From: Dromiciops gliroides | Lineage: Eukaryota > Chordata > Mammalia > Microbiotheria > Microbiotheriidae | Reading direction: 5' to 3' | Length of the DNA: 64,000 bases | Assembly (NCBI RefSeq): GCF_019393635.1 | Contig: NC_057864.1 | Coordinates: 443,866,822 to 443,930,821 of the forward strand | In this document: positions 31,196 to 41,681 of the stretch, piece after piece | Layout of the letters: the number at the start of each line of letters is the position of its first letter | Position numbering within the stretch: position 1 is the first letter of the stretch | Program-made: the position numbers and the translations under genes | Notes under the pieces: model-generated | The model's database searches: none | Told to the model about the DNA's origin: nothing | The model's input: only the letters and a program-made list of their open reading frames with translations

Positions 31196-31549
31196 GGAAA
31201 ACTTTTCATTCAATATAATTTGGAGATTATAAGTATTTGGCATAGTAACATCTATATTTCTTAAGTTCTCAAATCCTTATCAATCGATGTTGTAATATCT
31301 AAGTGATAATAAGGAATAGTTCTGTCTTTGATGATGCTCATCCAGTCCCATTACAATTTACTTGTGAAATTGTCCAGGATATTTTGAGGTCTGTATTCAG
31401 GAGCTGAAATCTGTTAGTTTATGAAAGTAAGCTTCTAATGTATAGAATGTATATAATTCTGGTATAGAATGTAAATAATATAATGCAATTCTTGTCTCCA
31501 GGTTAAGTCATGTGATAGGTTAAAGCTTCTACCATTTCTTTGCATATTA

Positions 31550-31628
31550 TTATTAATAATAATTTCTACTACTACTTCTACTACTACCACTACTACTACT
31601 ACTACTACCACCACCACCACCACCACTC
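31550..31628. repeat. (ACT/ACC)n trinucleotide array
   Basis: AAT, then ACT, then CAC units, with a poly-V frame on the minus strand as a by-product. Confidence 0.92.
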
Positions 31629-31639
31629 ACACCCAACTA

Positions 31640-32560
31640 TTCTGCCTACAATTCAATCAATCAATAAACATTTGTTAAGCACCTACTATGTGCTGTAAGG
31701 GCCAAATTTAGTATGGGGAGAGTTAATTGGGTAGCTCACCATAATATTGGGGTAAGAAAGGAGATTAACAGCCTCTTTCAAAACACAAAACAGGCTTTAT
31801 TAATGGGAACTAATTTAAAACACAAGTGAGGTTAATAGGGCTGGGGACAATGAGAAAGGGATTAGGGGAAGAAAAAAAAATATGACCCACTTTCCAGATA
31901 ATTAGAATCTAAACCTCTGGGGTAAAAATGTCCCAGGCACCCTGAACTTGCCTCCAGCTAGCCCAGGTAGCTCCAAAGAGCTAGCTTCATCTCAACAACA
32001 CAAACTCACCATCACCCGGAATCTGCAGTTCCAAGAAGAACCAGCTGCACAGTGTCCCTCTCCCTCTCTCCCTCCCTCCCCCCCCCTTTTCTCTCTCTCT
32101 CTCTCTCACGCACTGCAGAGTGAGATCTCTCCTCCCTGGCTTTCTCCCAAAAACGTCCGTGCAACCAGAAAACCAGGCTGTCCACGCACCCAGCCCCAAG
32201 CTAATTGGCTGGCAACTTTGATTGACAGAACTAACAGGCAGCTCTACAACTGCAAGCTGGCCAGCTTCAGGACTCTGAAGACCACCTGAGTTGTCCTCAC
32301 TAGTCTTCTCGTCATGGTGGGGCTTCCCTACAGTATCTCTCCAGCAGGGGGCGGTATTCCAATTCTCACAGTACCAAGCACTGTGGTATGTACCAGTCAT
32401 ACAAAAAAAGGCAAAAAACAGTGCCTTACCTCAAGGAGTTTACAATCTAATGGTCTAATGGGGAAAACAACATGCAAACAAATATATACAAAGCAAGCTA
32501 TATACAGGATAAATAGGAAACAATGAACAGAGGAAAGGCACTGTAATGAAGAGGGGTTAG
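31640..32560 (+). repeat. L2-like interspersed repeat split by an LTR
   Basis: 'caataaacatttgttaagca' and 'cctactatgtgc' end at the LTR, and 'caagcactgtggtatgtacc', 'aaggagtttacaatctaatg', 'gaggaaaggcactgtaatga' resume after it. This is the longest copy of the family. Confidence 0.75.
31694..32370 (-). mobile_element. Solitary LTR fossil, family B (related to A)
   Basis: Read on the minus strand it starts 'tgtgagaattggaataccgc' and ends 'aaatttggcccttaca', about 677 bases, with an AATAAA signal about 110 bases before the 3' end and a CT-rich stretch in the middle. GTGC (31690-31693) and GTAC (32371-32374) flank it; the interrupted repeat shows the pre-insertion site read GTGC. It is apparently whole as a solitary LTR. 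Confidence 0.82.
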
Positions 32561-32607
32561 GGCAGAAATTCCACAGAGCCTTCTGTTAAATCACACCATT
32601 GCTGTTC

Positions 32608-32824
32608 TACAGGATGGGCCAAAAGTCACAATGTTTTGATAACTTTTTGAAAATTATTTTTTCTTTATTTTTCACCATTTACACAACTTGATTTTTCACA
32701 AATAATGTAAATTCATTTCACATATATACATACTATATATGATGCCATTATATTATAAATTAAAAGCAAAAAATAAAGGACTTACTAAATATTTCAACAC
32801 CTTCATGATTTTTGGCCCACCATA
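32608..32824 (-). mobile_element. Mariner-like MITE, copy 2
   Basis: It starts 'tacaggatgggccaaaagtc' and its other end, reversed, reads 'tatggtgggccaaaaatcat'. It is 217 bases, TA-flanked, and aligns along its length with the reverse complement of 3428-3642. No coding capacity. Confidence 0.78.
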
Positions 32825-32934
32825 GATCCTAAGTGAATTCTTCTTTGATGACCATATCTATGGTCACCATTTTCAATATCAGTCACCAATGTAGCTGTTG
32901 GAGATGTAAGAACATACATGTAAGAACATGTTCA

Positions 32935-33125
32935 TAGGAACATAAGACCTTGAATTGAAGGAGGTATTCATTATCCACTCAACCAATGCACCCATTTGAC
33001 AGATAAGGAAATTGAGGTTCAGAGAAAGAAAATGACTTGCCCAAATTCACATAACTAGTAAGTAGCAGGGCTGGGATTTGAGCCCAGTTGCCCTGATTTC
33101 AAATCCAGTATTCTTTCTATTCAGG
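32935..33125 (-). repeat. MIR-like element, antisense
   Basis: 'atttgacagataaggaaatt', 'aaatgacttgcccaaattca', 'gcagggctgggatttgagcc' are a well-kept reversed MIR. Confidence 0.75.
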
Positions 33126-33299
33126 CCCCCCAAAAAGTACATTTCAAAAATTTAAAAAGCAACACATACTTCACCAAAATCAGTTAATACATTGGTCTGC
33201 CTGAATCAAATGTCAGAAAAAAAGATTCTACTTTCTAAGGTGATCTCTCTGATATTCCTAGTGACTCAATACCTCAGAACACAAGCAGGGTCGGGTGGC

Positions 33300-33880
33300 T
33301 AACTGCACCATGTTGTTACACAAAATGTGAAACCCTTCAGTGTTTGGATTGGATTGACTTTGCTATTGGGAAATTGGGGCATTCTTTTAATGGCCCCAAA
33401 CTTCTCCTTAAAACAAAGCTCATCTTTTGTACTGAAATTCTTCTGCTCTTATATGGCTATGAGTTATATAATGCTACAGTATACAAAAAAGTTGAGGTTT
33501 ACCCAAAGGGTGCTTTATACATTGTGGGTATAAGCAGGCTGCAACATCTTACCAACAAGGAATGATGGGAAAGCTTTTTAGAGGAGACATCAAAGAGAAG
33601 ACATGATCAGAAAAGAAAGGGGACTGGTCACATAGAAGGAGCTAACCAACAGTCACCCACAAATGCTCTACTGCTATTCTTCTAGTGTTGATGCAACACA
33701 AGGCAGGACCCTGAGGTTGGGTAAAACTCCTATAGCAAACCAATGGAAGGACATGTATAAGAGCTGAGGAGGACAGACACTCAGGGATGGACTGTGATCT
33801 GTATAGTTGGAGGGAACACCACATCAATGACATACAGATGCATTGGAGTATTGATATATTGCTATCTGGGATGAATTGTA
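33300..33880 (+). mobile_element. RTE-like LINE, 3' end of the reverse transcriptase ORF
   Basis: The frame 33344-33565 includes 'GKLGHSFNGPKLLLKTKLIF', 'LLYGYELYNATVYKKVEVYP' and 'YIVGISRLQHLTNKE'. RTE-related LINEs have here a conserved K-L-..LKTKL...LLYG.E......KLE.F.......I.GISR block. The remainder to 33880 continues out of frame. Assignment to a precise clade is uncertain. Confidence 0.6.
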
Positions 33881-34094
33881 TACTTATCTTGAAGTAACCT
33901 TTTTTAAAAAAAAGAAATGCCATAATCAGTCCACGATTTTTACTGGGCACATGTTAGCTGTCAACACTGTATTAGGCATAGACACAGTGGAACACACAAA
34001 TGGAAAATACCTGGTCCCTCTTCAATCTTCCTGGAAAGACAAAGCTGGAATAGAAACAGTATTAAATAGTTATGTGGCACAAACTTTGAACATA
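33881..34094. other. Unassigned spacer
   Basis: No feature recognised. Confidence 0.3.
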
Positions 34095-34398
34095 AAAAAT
34101 TACAATAATAACATCCAACAGCTATATAACAACTGCTATGTGCCGAGCATTTTACTATATTTACTACAATATTTACTATATTTCATTTTTCCATATTACT
34201 ATGTCTCATTTGATCCTCCCCAAAATCATGGAGGGTAGGTGTTATTCTTATCTCCATTTTATAAATGAGGAAACTGAGTCAAGCAGAGGTTAAGTAATTT
34301 AACCAGGGTTATACAGCTAATAAGTGTCTGAGGCCAGATTTGAACTCAAGTCTTCCTGACTCTAGGTGTGATCCATTGGACCACCTAGCTGCCTCTGA
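34095..34398 (-). mobile_element. Long old CORE-SINE, antisense
   Basis: 'tatgtctcatttgatcctcc', 'aatgaggaaactgagtcaag', 'taagtgtctgaggccagatt', ending 'gaccacctagctgcctct'. Same type as 10.1 and 57.2 kb. Confidence 0.65.
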
Positions 34399-34501
34399 CA
34401 AGACAAGGAATTATCAATGAGAACAGAAGTAATCAGAGAAAACTCCCTAGAACAACTGGGCCATGACCGATCATCTCAGCTTGTTTTCCTATTACTTGCC
34501 C

Positions 34502-34655
34502 CTTTTTTTTTTTTTTTTTAGTGAGGCAATTGGGGTTAAGTGACTTGCCCAGGGTCACACAGCTAGTAAGTGTTAAGTGTCTGAGGCCAGGTTTGAACTC
34601 AGGTCCTCCTGACTCCAGGGCCGGTGCTCTATCCACTGTGCTACCTAGCTGCCCC
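34502..34655 (-). mobile_element. CORE-SINE, 'caattgcctcac' type
   Basis: T-run, 'agtgaggcaattggggttaa' to 'ctacctagctgcccc'. 'acttgccc' flanks it at 34494-34501 and 34656-34663. Confidence 0.92.
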
Positions 34656-34663
34656 ACTTGCCC

Positions 34664-35189
34664 TTTATTTTGAAAATAGAATGTACCCCCCCTTTCCTCC
34701 TCTGTGGGGGTACTATGGTTTTAGAATCCTGAATCTAATGTCAGATTTGGTAATGGATGTGTGGGAGAGGTATACCGAGCTGGTCCTCCACCCCACTTTT
34801 AATTCTTTGTTATAAGAAATGACTGGAAAAAGAAAGGGGAAATAGGTGGGGTTTCCTGGGAAAATATGACGTAAAAAACAAAAGATGGCAGTAAAAAGGT
34901 TTTTAAAGTGGAGTGCAGAAATTTAAAGGGCAGTTCTGATTAGCTGAGTTATGGAACTCAGTTTCTTCCACTGTCCATTATTGGGATCTTGTTTTATTTT
35001 ATAGTATTTGCACAACAGAATCATGTGCATCATATCAGACAAAGAATAGGCATAAAGGAAAGAACAGTGGACAAATAAAGGATCAATTGGTGTAAAGTTC
35101 CTGCCAAGCAGCCCCTACATAGAAAGGGGTTGAGAAAGGAACATCCTTTTCTGCTGAATAATATTTTATTTCGTAATTAAATTCATCTC
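34664..35189. other. Unassigned sequence
   Basis: No gene or repeat recognised. Confidence 0.45.
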
Positions 35190-35290
35190 TCCATTCAATA
35201 AGCATTTATTAGGCAACTCCTGTGTGTAATGCACTGTGCTAGTTGCTGAAGATATAAAGACAACACATGACAATGCAGTTCCAGTAATCC
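35190..35290 (+). repeat. L2-like interspersed repeat
   Basis: 'ttcaataagcatttattagg' and 'aatgcactgtgctagttgct' match the family at 4.3 kb. Confidence 0.6.
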
Positions 35291-35623
35291 AGAAGGATGT
35301 GGGTCCCCCTAGGTGGAAGCAGTGTGTACTCAACATGATGGAGTGTAGGAATTCCCCGTGAGAAAAGGAAGATCAGAAAAAGTGCTCTCGGGGAATTTCA
35401 GGGTGAAACATAAAACTTTCAGCTGGGGGAACCAGAGAAGGTGATACAGAAGAACTGACTCCTGACCTGCAGCCTTCAAGAAACATTGAATAAATGCCAA
35501 TTTTGCACAAAATGTTATTGTATGGACTAGGACACAAAGACAAAACTGAAATAATCCTCAACGTCGAGAAACTGTCATGGTCTACAGAGCATGCACATGA
35601 AGGGGTGCAATAAAGGGCAATTT
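35291..35623. other. Unassigned sequence
   Basis: Possibly part of the preceding repeat ('aagaaacattgaataaatgc'), too diverged to call. Confidence 0.35.
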
Positions 35624-35642
35624 AAAATTAATGTTATTTTTT

Positions 35643-35793
35643 GGGGGGGGGGGGTTTGCAGGCAATGGGGGGTTAAGTGACTTGCCCAGGGTCACACAGC
35701 TAGTTAGTGTCAAGTGTCTGAGGCTGGATTTGAACTCAGGTACTCCTGAATCCAGGGCTGGTGCTTTAACCACTGCGCCATCTAGCTGCCCCA
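35643..35793 (-). mobile_element. CORE-SINE with a 12-G tail
   Basis: A G-run replaces the usual T-run before 'tttgcaggcaatggggggtt'. The 19-base duplication 'aaaattaatgttatttttt' is perfect at 35624-35642 and 35794-35812, so the tail must have changed after a recent insertion. Confidence 0.96.
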
Positions 35794-35868
35794 AAAATTA
35801 ATGTTATTTTTTATAAAGCCTTTTCCTTTTTACTAAATGTATTATTTTGGTTAATAATCATTTATTTT

Positions 35869-36020
35869 GGGGGCAGCAAGGTGGCGCAGTAGAGAAAGCA
35901 CCAGCCCTGGATTCAGGAGGACCTGAGTTCAAATTTGACCCCAGACACTTGACACTTATTAACTATGTGACCCTGAGCAAGTCACTTAACCCCCATTGCC
36001 CCACAAATAAAAATAATAAT
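35869..36020 (+). mobile_element. CORE-SINE
   Basis: 'gggggcagcaaggtggcgca' to 'ccccattgccccacaaataa'. Flanks 'aataatcatttatttt' and 'aaaaataatttatttt' look like a TSD. Confidence 0.9.
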
Positions 36021-36061
36021 AAAAATAATTTATTTTCTTATCTTCCTATCTGTCCTTCTTT

Positions 36062-36182
36062 AAAAAAAAAAACAAGAAAAAAAGAGGGAAGAAAGGGAGG
36101 AAGGGAGGAAGGGAGGAAGGGAGGAAGGGAGGGAGGAAGAGAGGAAGGGAAGAAAGAAAGAAGGAAGGACAGAAGGGAAGGG
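36062..36182. repeat. GGAA/GGGA purine microsatellite
   Basis: Mostly GGAAG and GGGAGGAA units. Confidence 0.93.
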
Positions 36183-36329
36183 GTGGGATCTATAGAGAGC
36201 ATATATGTATGCATGTATGTATGTCTATGATGTAGGTATGGTGTATGTGTGTATTATGCATGTATACATGTGTTAGCATAGGGAACAGCAAGTATGTTGG
36301 TTTGGCTAGCCTGGAGAATGTGTGAGAGA
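36183..36329. other. TATG/TGTA-rich spacer
   Basis: ATGT and GTAT units at 36205-36275 form a loose simple repeat. Confidence 0.5.
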
Positions 36330-36540
36330 GATTACTATGAAATAGTCAGGAAAGACAGGTTGGAGCCAGATCATGAGGGATTTTAAATAGTCAAGGAAAG
36401 GGTGGTTTTGTTGTTGTTGTTGTTGCCATTGTTATTGTTGAAGTTGTGTTTGTTAGTTTTTTAAGGGAAAGCTGAGATGTTAGTAATCAGAAGGAAAGGA
36501 GCCAATAGATAGGAAGATATTAAATATAAGGAAGAAATCA
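36330..36540 (-). repeat. L2 LINE remnant
   Basis: Antisense-L2 wording 'caggttggagccagatcatg', 'agggattttaaatagtcaag' and 'agaaggaaaggagccaatag', with a TTG run inserted at 36408-36426. Confidence 0.5.
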
Positions 36541-36557
36541 ATCACCGATAAGCCAGT

Positions 36558-38880
36558 AGAGGCAGAGCCAAGATGGCAAAATAGAAGTAATCCACCTGAG
36601 CTCCTGCCCACAACTCCTGCAAAGAGATCTAGAAGATAAATCAGACTGAATCCTAATAAGAAAAATAATCCAGAAATATCACAATGAGTCTTTTGTCTGG
36701 CCTAGGTCAACATAGGGAAACAGATAGAAAGGTCTTCTGATACTGGGGATCGGGCCAGGGGAGGACACCGCTTGCATAGCACAGCAATGCTCAACAGAGA
36801 GGCTGTGCACCAAAGCAAGAGGAGGTTTTAGACCCATACCATGGCACTCCAAAACCCATACCAGCACATTACAACAAAGGTCTATATCAACTGAAAGTTT
36901 TGTTACCTAATACCCAGTACTGGGTCACAGATGCAGGATGGTCTAGGAAAGAGACCTGTGCATGCGGGTGTTACCTCTGGGTAGGAAGGCCCTGGGTTGC
37001 ATATAGAGAAAGGAGGAAATTCAGAAGCCAGCAATAGAATAGAATCTCATTTCTAGCATCTAGCTCAGACTACAGAGGAATGACCTGGGCAGGAAGCCCA
37101 GATCAAAGGGAAGCCAAAAATTCTGTCACTCTGAACCAACAGAACATCCTAACTGGTTGATAGGGACTGAATCTAGCAGCATTCTGCCATTCCTCAAACC
37201 CAAAAGCAGGTCAGAAACTTGTAGAGCTCACACCAGGTAGACAGCAATCAGTCTTTTCTCTCATCTGACTGCTCTGAGAGTGCTGAAAATTTGCAGGTCT
37301 CTGGTCTGTCCTTGAGATCTTGCACACTCAATATCCCAAGAAAGGAGCAACACGATCAGCCCAGACCTTCCCTACAGAAATGGACAAAGCCTGGTTCTAA
37401 CATCAGGTCTAAAGTCAGAAAGTAGGCTGGAATAATAGACAAACAAAATGACACCATAATGAGTTATTTATTGTGGCAGGAACACTCAAGACACAAACTC
37501 AGAAGAAGAGCATGACTCCAAAACAGCTCCAGGCAAAGCCACAGAGAAAAACACAGGTTGGGCATCTGGCACAATTCCTGAAAGAGATGAAGCAAGAGTG
37601 TTAAAGACTTTTAAATATATATTGGATTTGTTTTTAATAAATGGAATGAGAGTGCTTGAGGGGGAAAATGGAAAAGAAATGAGCATTATGAAAGAAGGAA
37701 TTGGAAATGGAACTAACAGCTTAGCACAAAACCTTGCCGAAACAACAAAGTCCTCGGAAATTTGAATGGACCAAATAGAAACCAGTGACTTAAGGAGACA
37801 ACAAGAAATATTAAAAGAAAGTCAAAAGACTGAAAAAATAGAAGAAAATATAAAGTATTTCACAGCAAAAACAACTGACCTAGAAAACAGATCAAGGAGG
37901 AGAAAAAATAATCATTGTACTGTCTGAATACCATGACCAAAAAAAAAAAAGCCTAGACAATCATATTTCAAGGAATCTTAAAAAGAAAAATGTTCAGGGG
38001 GGCAGCTAGGTGGTGTAGTAGATAAAGCACCGGCCGTGGATTCAGGAGTACCTGAGTTCAAATGTGGCCTCAGACACTTGACACATACTAGCTGTGTGAC
38101 CCTGGGCAAGTCACTTAACCCTCATTGCCCCATAAAAATAAACAAACAAATGAATAAATTAATAAATAAACAAATAGAGAAATAAGTAAATAGATTAGAA
38201 AACTATTCAGATCTCTTAGAACCAAAGGGAAATAGAAAGAATCTACTAGTCATTTCCTGAAAGAAGACCCCAAATGAAAACTCTCGTGAACATTATAGCC
38301 AAAATCCAGAACTTCCAGTTGAAAGAAAAAATACTGAATGAGGCCAGAAAGAAATAATTCAAATACCAAGGAGTCACAGTCAGCATCACACATGATTTAG
38401 CAGCCACTACCATAAAGGAGTGGAGAACTTGGAATATGATATTCCAGAAGGCAAAATATATGTATGGACTTACAGCCAAAAATAACTTACCTAGCAAAAT
38501 TGAGTATAAAGATACAAGAAAAAAAAACAACCTTTAATGGAATAGAAGACTCCAGGTATTACTGATGAAAAGATCAGAGCTGTGTAGAAACTTTGAAGTT
38601 CAAACACAAGAGTGAAGATAAACATAAAATGGTAAGCATGGATAATAACTGACTAAACAAAGATAAACTGCTTACATTCTAATATAGGGACAGCTGACAC
38701 ATCAACCCCACTCTCATCTGAACTGGTTGAAGGAAAGAATACTGATTAGGGTACATACATACATCTTAAACAACCTGGAAATAGGATAGAAAGGGGAGAA
38801 GGGAGTGAGAAAATTAGAGGGAGGGTATGATAGTAGAGGGATTAGTCCTTAGTAAAATAAACTCTAAGAATATACAATAA
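36558..38880 (+). mobile_element. L1/HAL1-type LINE: 5' region and ORF1 remnant
   Basis: It starts at 'ggcagagccaagatggcaaa', the marsupial L1 5' end. ORF1 is recognisable as 'EKIIIVLSEYHD' (37902-37937) and, after a SINE, as the region around 'ccagaacttccagttgaaag' and 'gaatatgatattccagaagg' (38290-38455). Then 'tgatgaaaagatcagagctg' leads into A/G-rich 3' sequence with no ORF2. Absence of ORF2 suits a half-L1 (HAL1), but a decayed L1 cannot be excluded. Frames are broken in many places. Confidence 0.65.
37997..38190 (+). mobile_element. CORE-SINE inside the L1/HAL1 copy
   Basis: 'ggggggcagctaggtggtgt' to 'ccctcattgccccataaaaa', then a long AAAT/AAAC tail. Confidence 0.9.
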
Positions 38881-39000
38881 TATTTACAGCCCTTTTGAGG
38901 TAGCAAAAAATGGGAATCTGAGGGGGTACCCATAAATTAGGGAAAGGATAAACAAGTTATGGTATATGAATGTGATGGAATACTATTGTGTTGTAAGAAA
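38881..39000 (+). mobile_element. L1 ORF2 C-terminal fragment
   Basis: 'aaacaagttatggtatatga' and 'gatggaatactattgtgttg' match the L1 3' regions at 5.1 and 39.3 kb. Confidence 0.6.
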
Positions 39001-39029
39001 TTATCAAGGAGAAGCTTTTAGTGAAACCT

Positions 39030-39117
39030 GTTAAGATTTATCAATAGTCAGTGAAAAATTGTTACATGTCTACTATGGGCCAAGCACTGTGCTATATTAC
39101 AAAGGCAAAAGACAGTC
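39030..39117 (+). repeat. L2-like repeat, left part
   Basis: 'gtctactatgggccaagcac' and 'aaaggcaaaagacagtcctt'; the right part ('ccctcagggagctcacagtc') resumes at 39890-39960 after the L1 insertion. Confidence 0.6.
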
Positions 39118-39875
39118 CTTATGCTAATCTACCATTGATGGAGTTGTGAATGGATCCAACCATTCTGGAAAGCAATTTGAAACTATGCGCAAAGGGCTAT
39201 TAAACTGTTTGTACCTTTGATCTACTCACTGCGAGGTTTTTAGGAAATCTCACAGGAATTGTGCCATATTCCCAAGAAGAGGAAAATGCCTATTTGTCAA
39301 AAAATATTTATAGCAGCTCTTTTTGTGGTGGCTAAGAATTGGAAATCAAAGGAATGCCCATCATTTAGGGAATGGCTAAACAAGCTGTGGCATATGATTG
39401 TAATGGAATATTATTGTGTTATAAGAAATGACAAACAGGATGATTTCAGAAAGGCCTGGGAAGACTTATATGAAGTGATTTATAGTGAAGTGAGCAGAAC
39501 CAGGAGAAGATGTACAGTGACAGCAATATTGTTTGATGAAGAATTGTGAATGACTTAGCTATTCTCAGCAATACAAATGATCCAAGACAATCCCAAAGCA
39601 CTAATGATGGTGCATACTCTCCACCTCCAAAGAAAGAACTGATATTGATTGAACCCAGACTGAAGCATGCTATCTTTTACTTTCATTCTTTCTCTTTTAT
39701 TTGAGTTTTCTTATACAAAATGAGTAATATGGTAATGTTTTACATAATTGCACATGTATAACCTATATCTGATTGCTTACTCCCTCAGGGAGGAAAGAGG
39801 GAGGAGAGAGGGAAAGAGGGATAGAATTTGGAACTCAAAACTTTAAATAAAACTGTTTATTATATTAAAAAAAAA
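39118..39875 (+). mobile_element. L1 LINE, 5'-truncated, with ORF2 C-terminus and 3' UTR
   Basis: The frame 39259-39549 holds 'IFIAALFVVAKNWKSKECPS', 'EWLNKLWHMIVMEYY', 'IRNDKQDDFRKAWEDLYEV' and 'SRTRRRCTVTAILFDEEL', the end of a marsupial L1 ORF2. The 3' UTR carries 'gcacatgtataacctatatc' and a G-rich run and ends in an A-run. The tail region is repeated, reversed, at 62881-63045. It was inserted in an L2-like repeat. Confidence 0.82.
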
Positions 39876-39955
39876 CACAACAGCTCCTACCCTCAGGGAG
39901 CTCACAGTCTAATGGGAGTGATAATACATGAAAAGAAGCCAAAAAGGTGTGTGTA

Positions 39956-39968
39956 GGGGGGGGGGGGT
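39956..39968. repeat. G homopolymer
   Basis: Thirteen Gs, one of several G-runs in the window. Confidence 0.9.
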
Positions 39969-40139
39969 TGTTATGCAGGGAGAGGACATGATAAAGTCTT
40001 GGAGCCAGAGTGGAAAATGATGAGGTAACTGCCCTAGGTGTGCTCCTTTAAAAATGGAAGATCTGGGAAGAGCTCCCTGATATCTACCCTCCACATTCAG
40101 AGGAAGGGAGGGGCTCCAGGGTACTGAGGAGCTGTGGTC

Positions 40140-40485
40140 TCCTGCTAAATAAACTGGACAGAACCAGGAGAACAGTTTATATAAAGAAGCAATATAGTAA
40201 AGGCAAACATATTTGAAGGAATAGGGAACCCTTATCTGTGTAATGACCAATCACAGTTCTAGAGGACTAATAATGAAATATGTTAACTACCTCCTGATTA
40301 AGACTCAGACTACAGAATAAGACATTTTTTTTGGCCTGTCCGATGTGGAAATATATTTTGATTGGCTCTACATGTTTGTTACAAGTGTTTGTTACAGGGT
40401 TTGTTTTTAGTCCTTGGGGAGGGGGAAGGCAGATTTTTTTGCTCATTGAAAAAACAAAAACAAAAACAAAGTGTAGCTTAAAAAA
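40140..40485 (+). mobile_element. L1-family 3' end
   Basis: 'acagaaccaggagaacagtt', 'taatgaccaatcacagttct', 'tacatgtttgttacaagtgt' and an A-rich end. Shares its order with 43.65-44.05 kb. Confidence 0.6.
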
Positions 40486-41174
40486 AGAATTGAAGCAATA
40501 TACCAGATGAAGTGGGAAAGAATAAGATCAACTGTATAAATTTAAAGAACCCACAACATCAAGTTGAGTAGCGCTTCTAAGGAAAGAATCCATACACTTC
40601 TGGTGATGAATCCTCCAAGTTCTGGATGAGACATGCCATTGAAATACTAGAGCACTGTTAGACAACAGATACTGATTTTGAGAAAAATAGGAGGCTACTG
40701 CAGTCTCAACATCCCTACATTTGATCTCATTCATGATCTGAGGTCCCTGGATCTTGAGATCACTCAGGATCCTGGAAATGCTTAGAAAGATTAGACTTCT
40801 CTCTTGGTCTGATGCCTTTGTTGATGGTATCCAGTAAGAGATAATGGGGAAATTTGGACTTTGAACTTGGTAGGACTAAAGTTATATAGTAATTGAGCTA
40901 AACTGTGAATTTACTCCCCTTTGCTTGCCCAGAGGCTGAGGGAGTATATATAAAGGGAGATTATGGCCCACCAGGTACATGGGATAGGGAAATGTTTGTA
41001 TTACTTTATAATAGATAATCTGACTGGCATGTGCTTAAAGGTAACTAGGGTGCTTGGATCTCCTAAATTAGGGGACTAGAATTGGTGGGAGTGCCAGCAG
41101 ATAGCAGATACCCTATCTAAACCTGGAACATAATGGTGAGCCCTGGGGGTGGGGTGTAATGTATCTGGCCTTTA
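40486..41174. other. Unassigned sequence
   Basis: No gene recognised. 'gtatatataaaggg' near 40945 looks TATA-like but nothing else supports a promoter. Confidence 0.45.
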
Positions 41175-41328
41175 GGCAGGAAGACAGGGAGGGAAGGAGG
41201 GAGGAAGGAAGGAAGGAAGGAAGGAAGGAAGGAAGGAAGGAAGGAAGGAAGGAAGGAAGGAAGGAAGGAAGGAAGGAAGGAAGGAAAAGGGAGGGAGGAA
41301 GGAAGAGGGAAGGAGGAAGGAAGACCGA
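41175..41328. repeat. (GGAA)n microsatellite
   Basis: A nearly perfect GGAA array at 41204-41285 with impure flanks. Confidence 0.96.
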
Positions 41329-41601
41329 AGAGACAATTTAGCGCTGTGGAAAATGCATAGAGAATAAGCCTATGTTTGGTTGCTATAGCTATACCTGTTA
41401 GATGGAGAGAAGCCTTGACCAATGAATTCCGCTAACTGGGAAAGATTACTATATGAGACAAAGGAACAGTAGAAGAAGAAGAGGTGGATAGCCTCAGACC
41501 AATCCAGATGAGGAATGGGTTGCTGGATGATGGCTGCTGGGTGGTGAAATTGAACAAGCTTGAGCAAGATTGTGCTAGTAAATGTTTAACAACTGGATCT
41601 C
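41329..41601. other. Unassigned sequence
   Basis: No feature recognised up to the first 79-bp direct repeat. Confidence 0.35.
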
Positions 41602-41681
41602 AAAAAACCCCAAAACATTACACGTGATATACTTTTAAGTTTTATCTGCATTATTACCATTTTTCCATCACTTTCTTGCCT
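41602..41681 (+). repeat. 79-bp direct repeat, left copy
   Basis: The stretch 'ccaaaacattacacgtgata' to 'catcactttcttgcct' is repeated at 43252-43330 with two substitutions and a one-base length difference. Confidence 0.92.

Noticed and set aside
29465-32370. A single provirus spanning the two LTRs
   Set aside because: The LTRs face opposite ways, differ in length and sequence, and the DNA between them is CR1/L3 and L2-like repeat.
40940-40960. TATA-like motif as a host promoter
   Set aside because: No other promoter feature, transcript start or downstream gene is visible.
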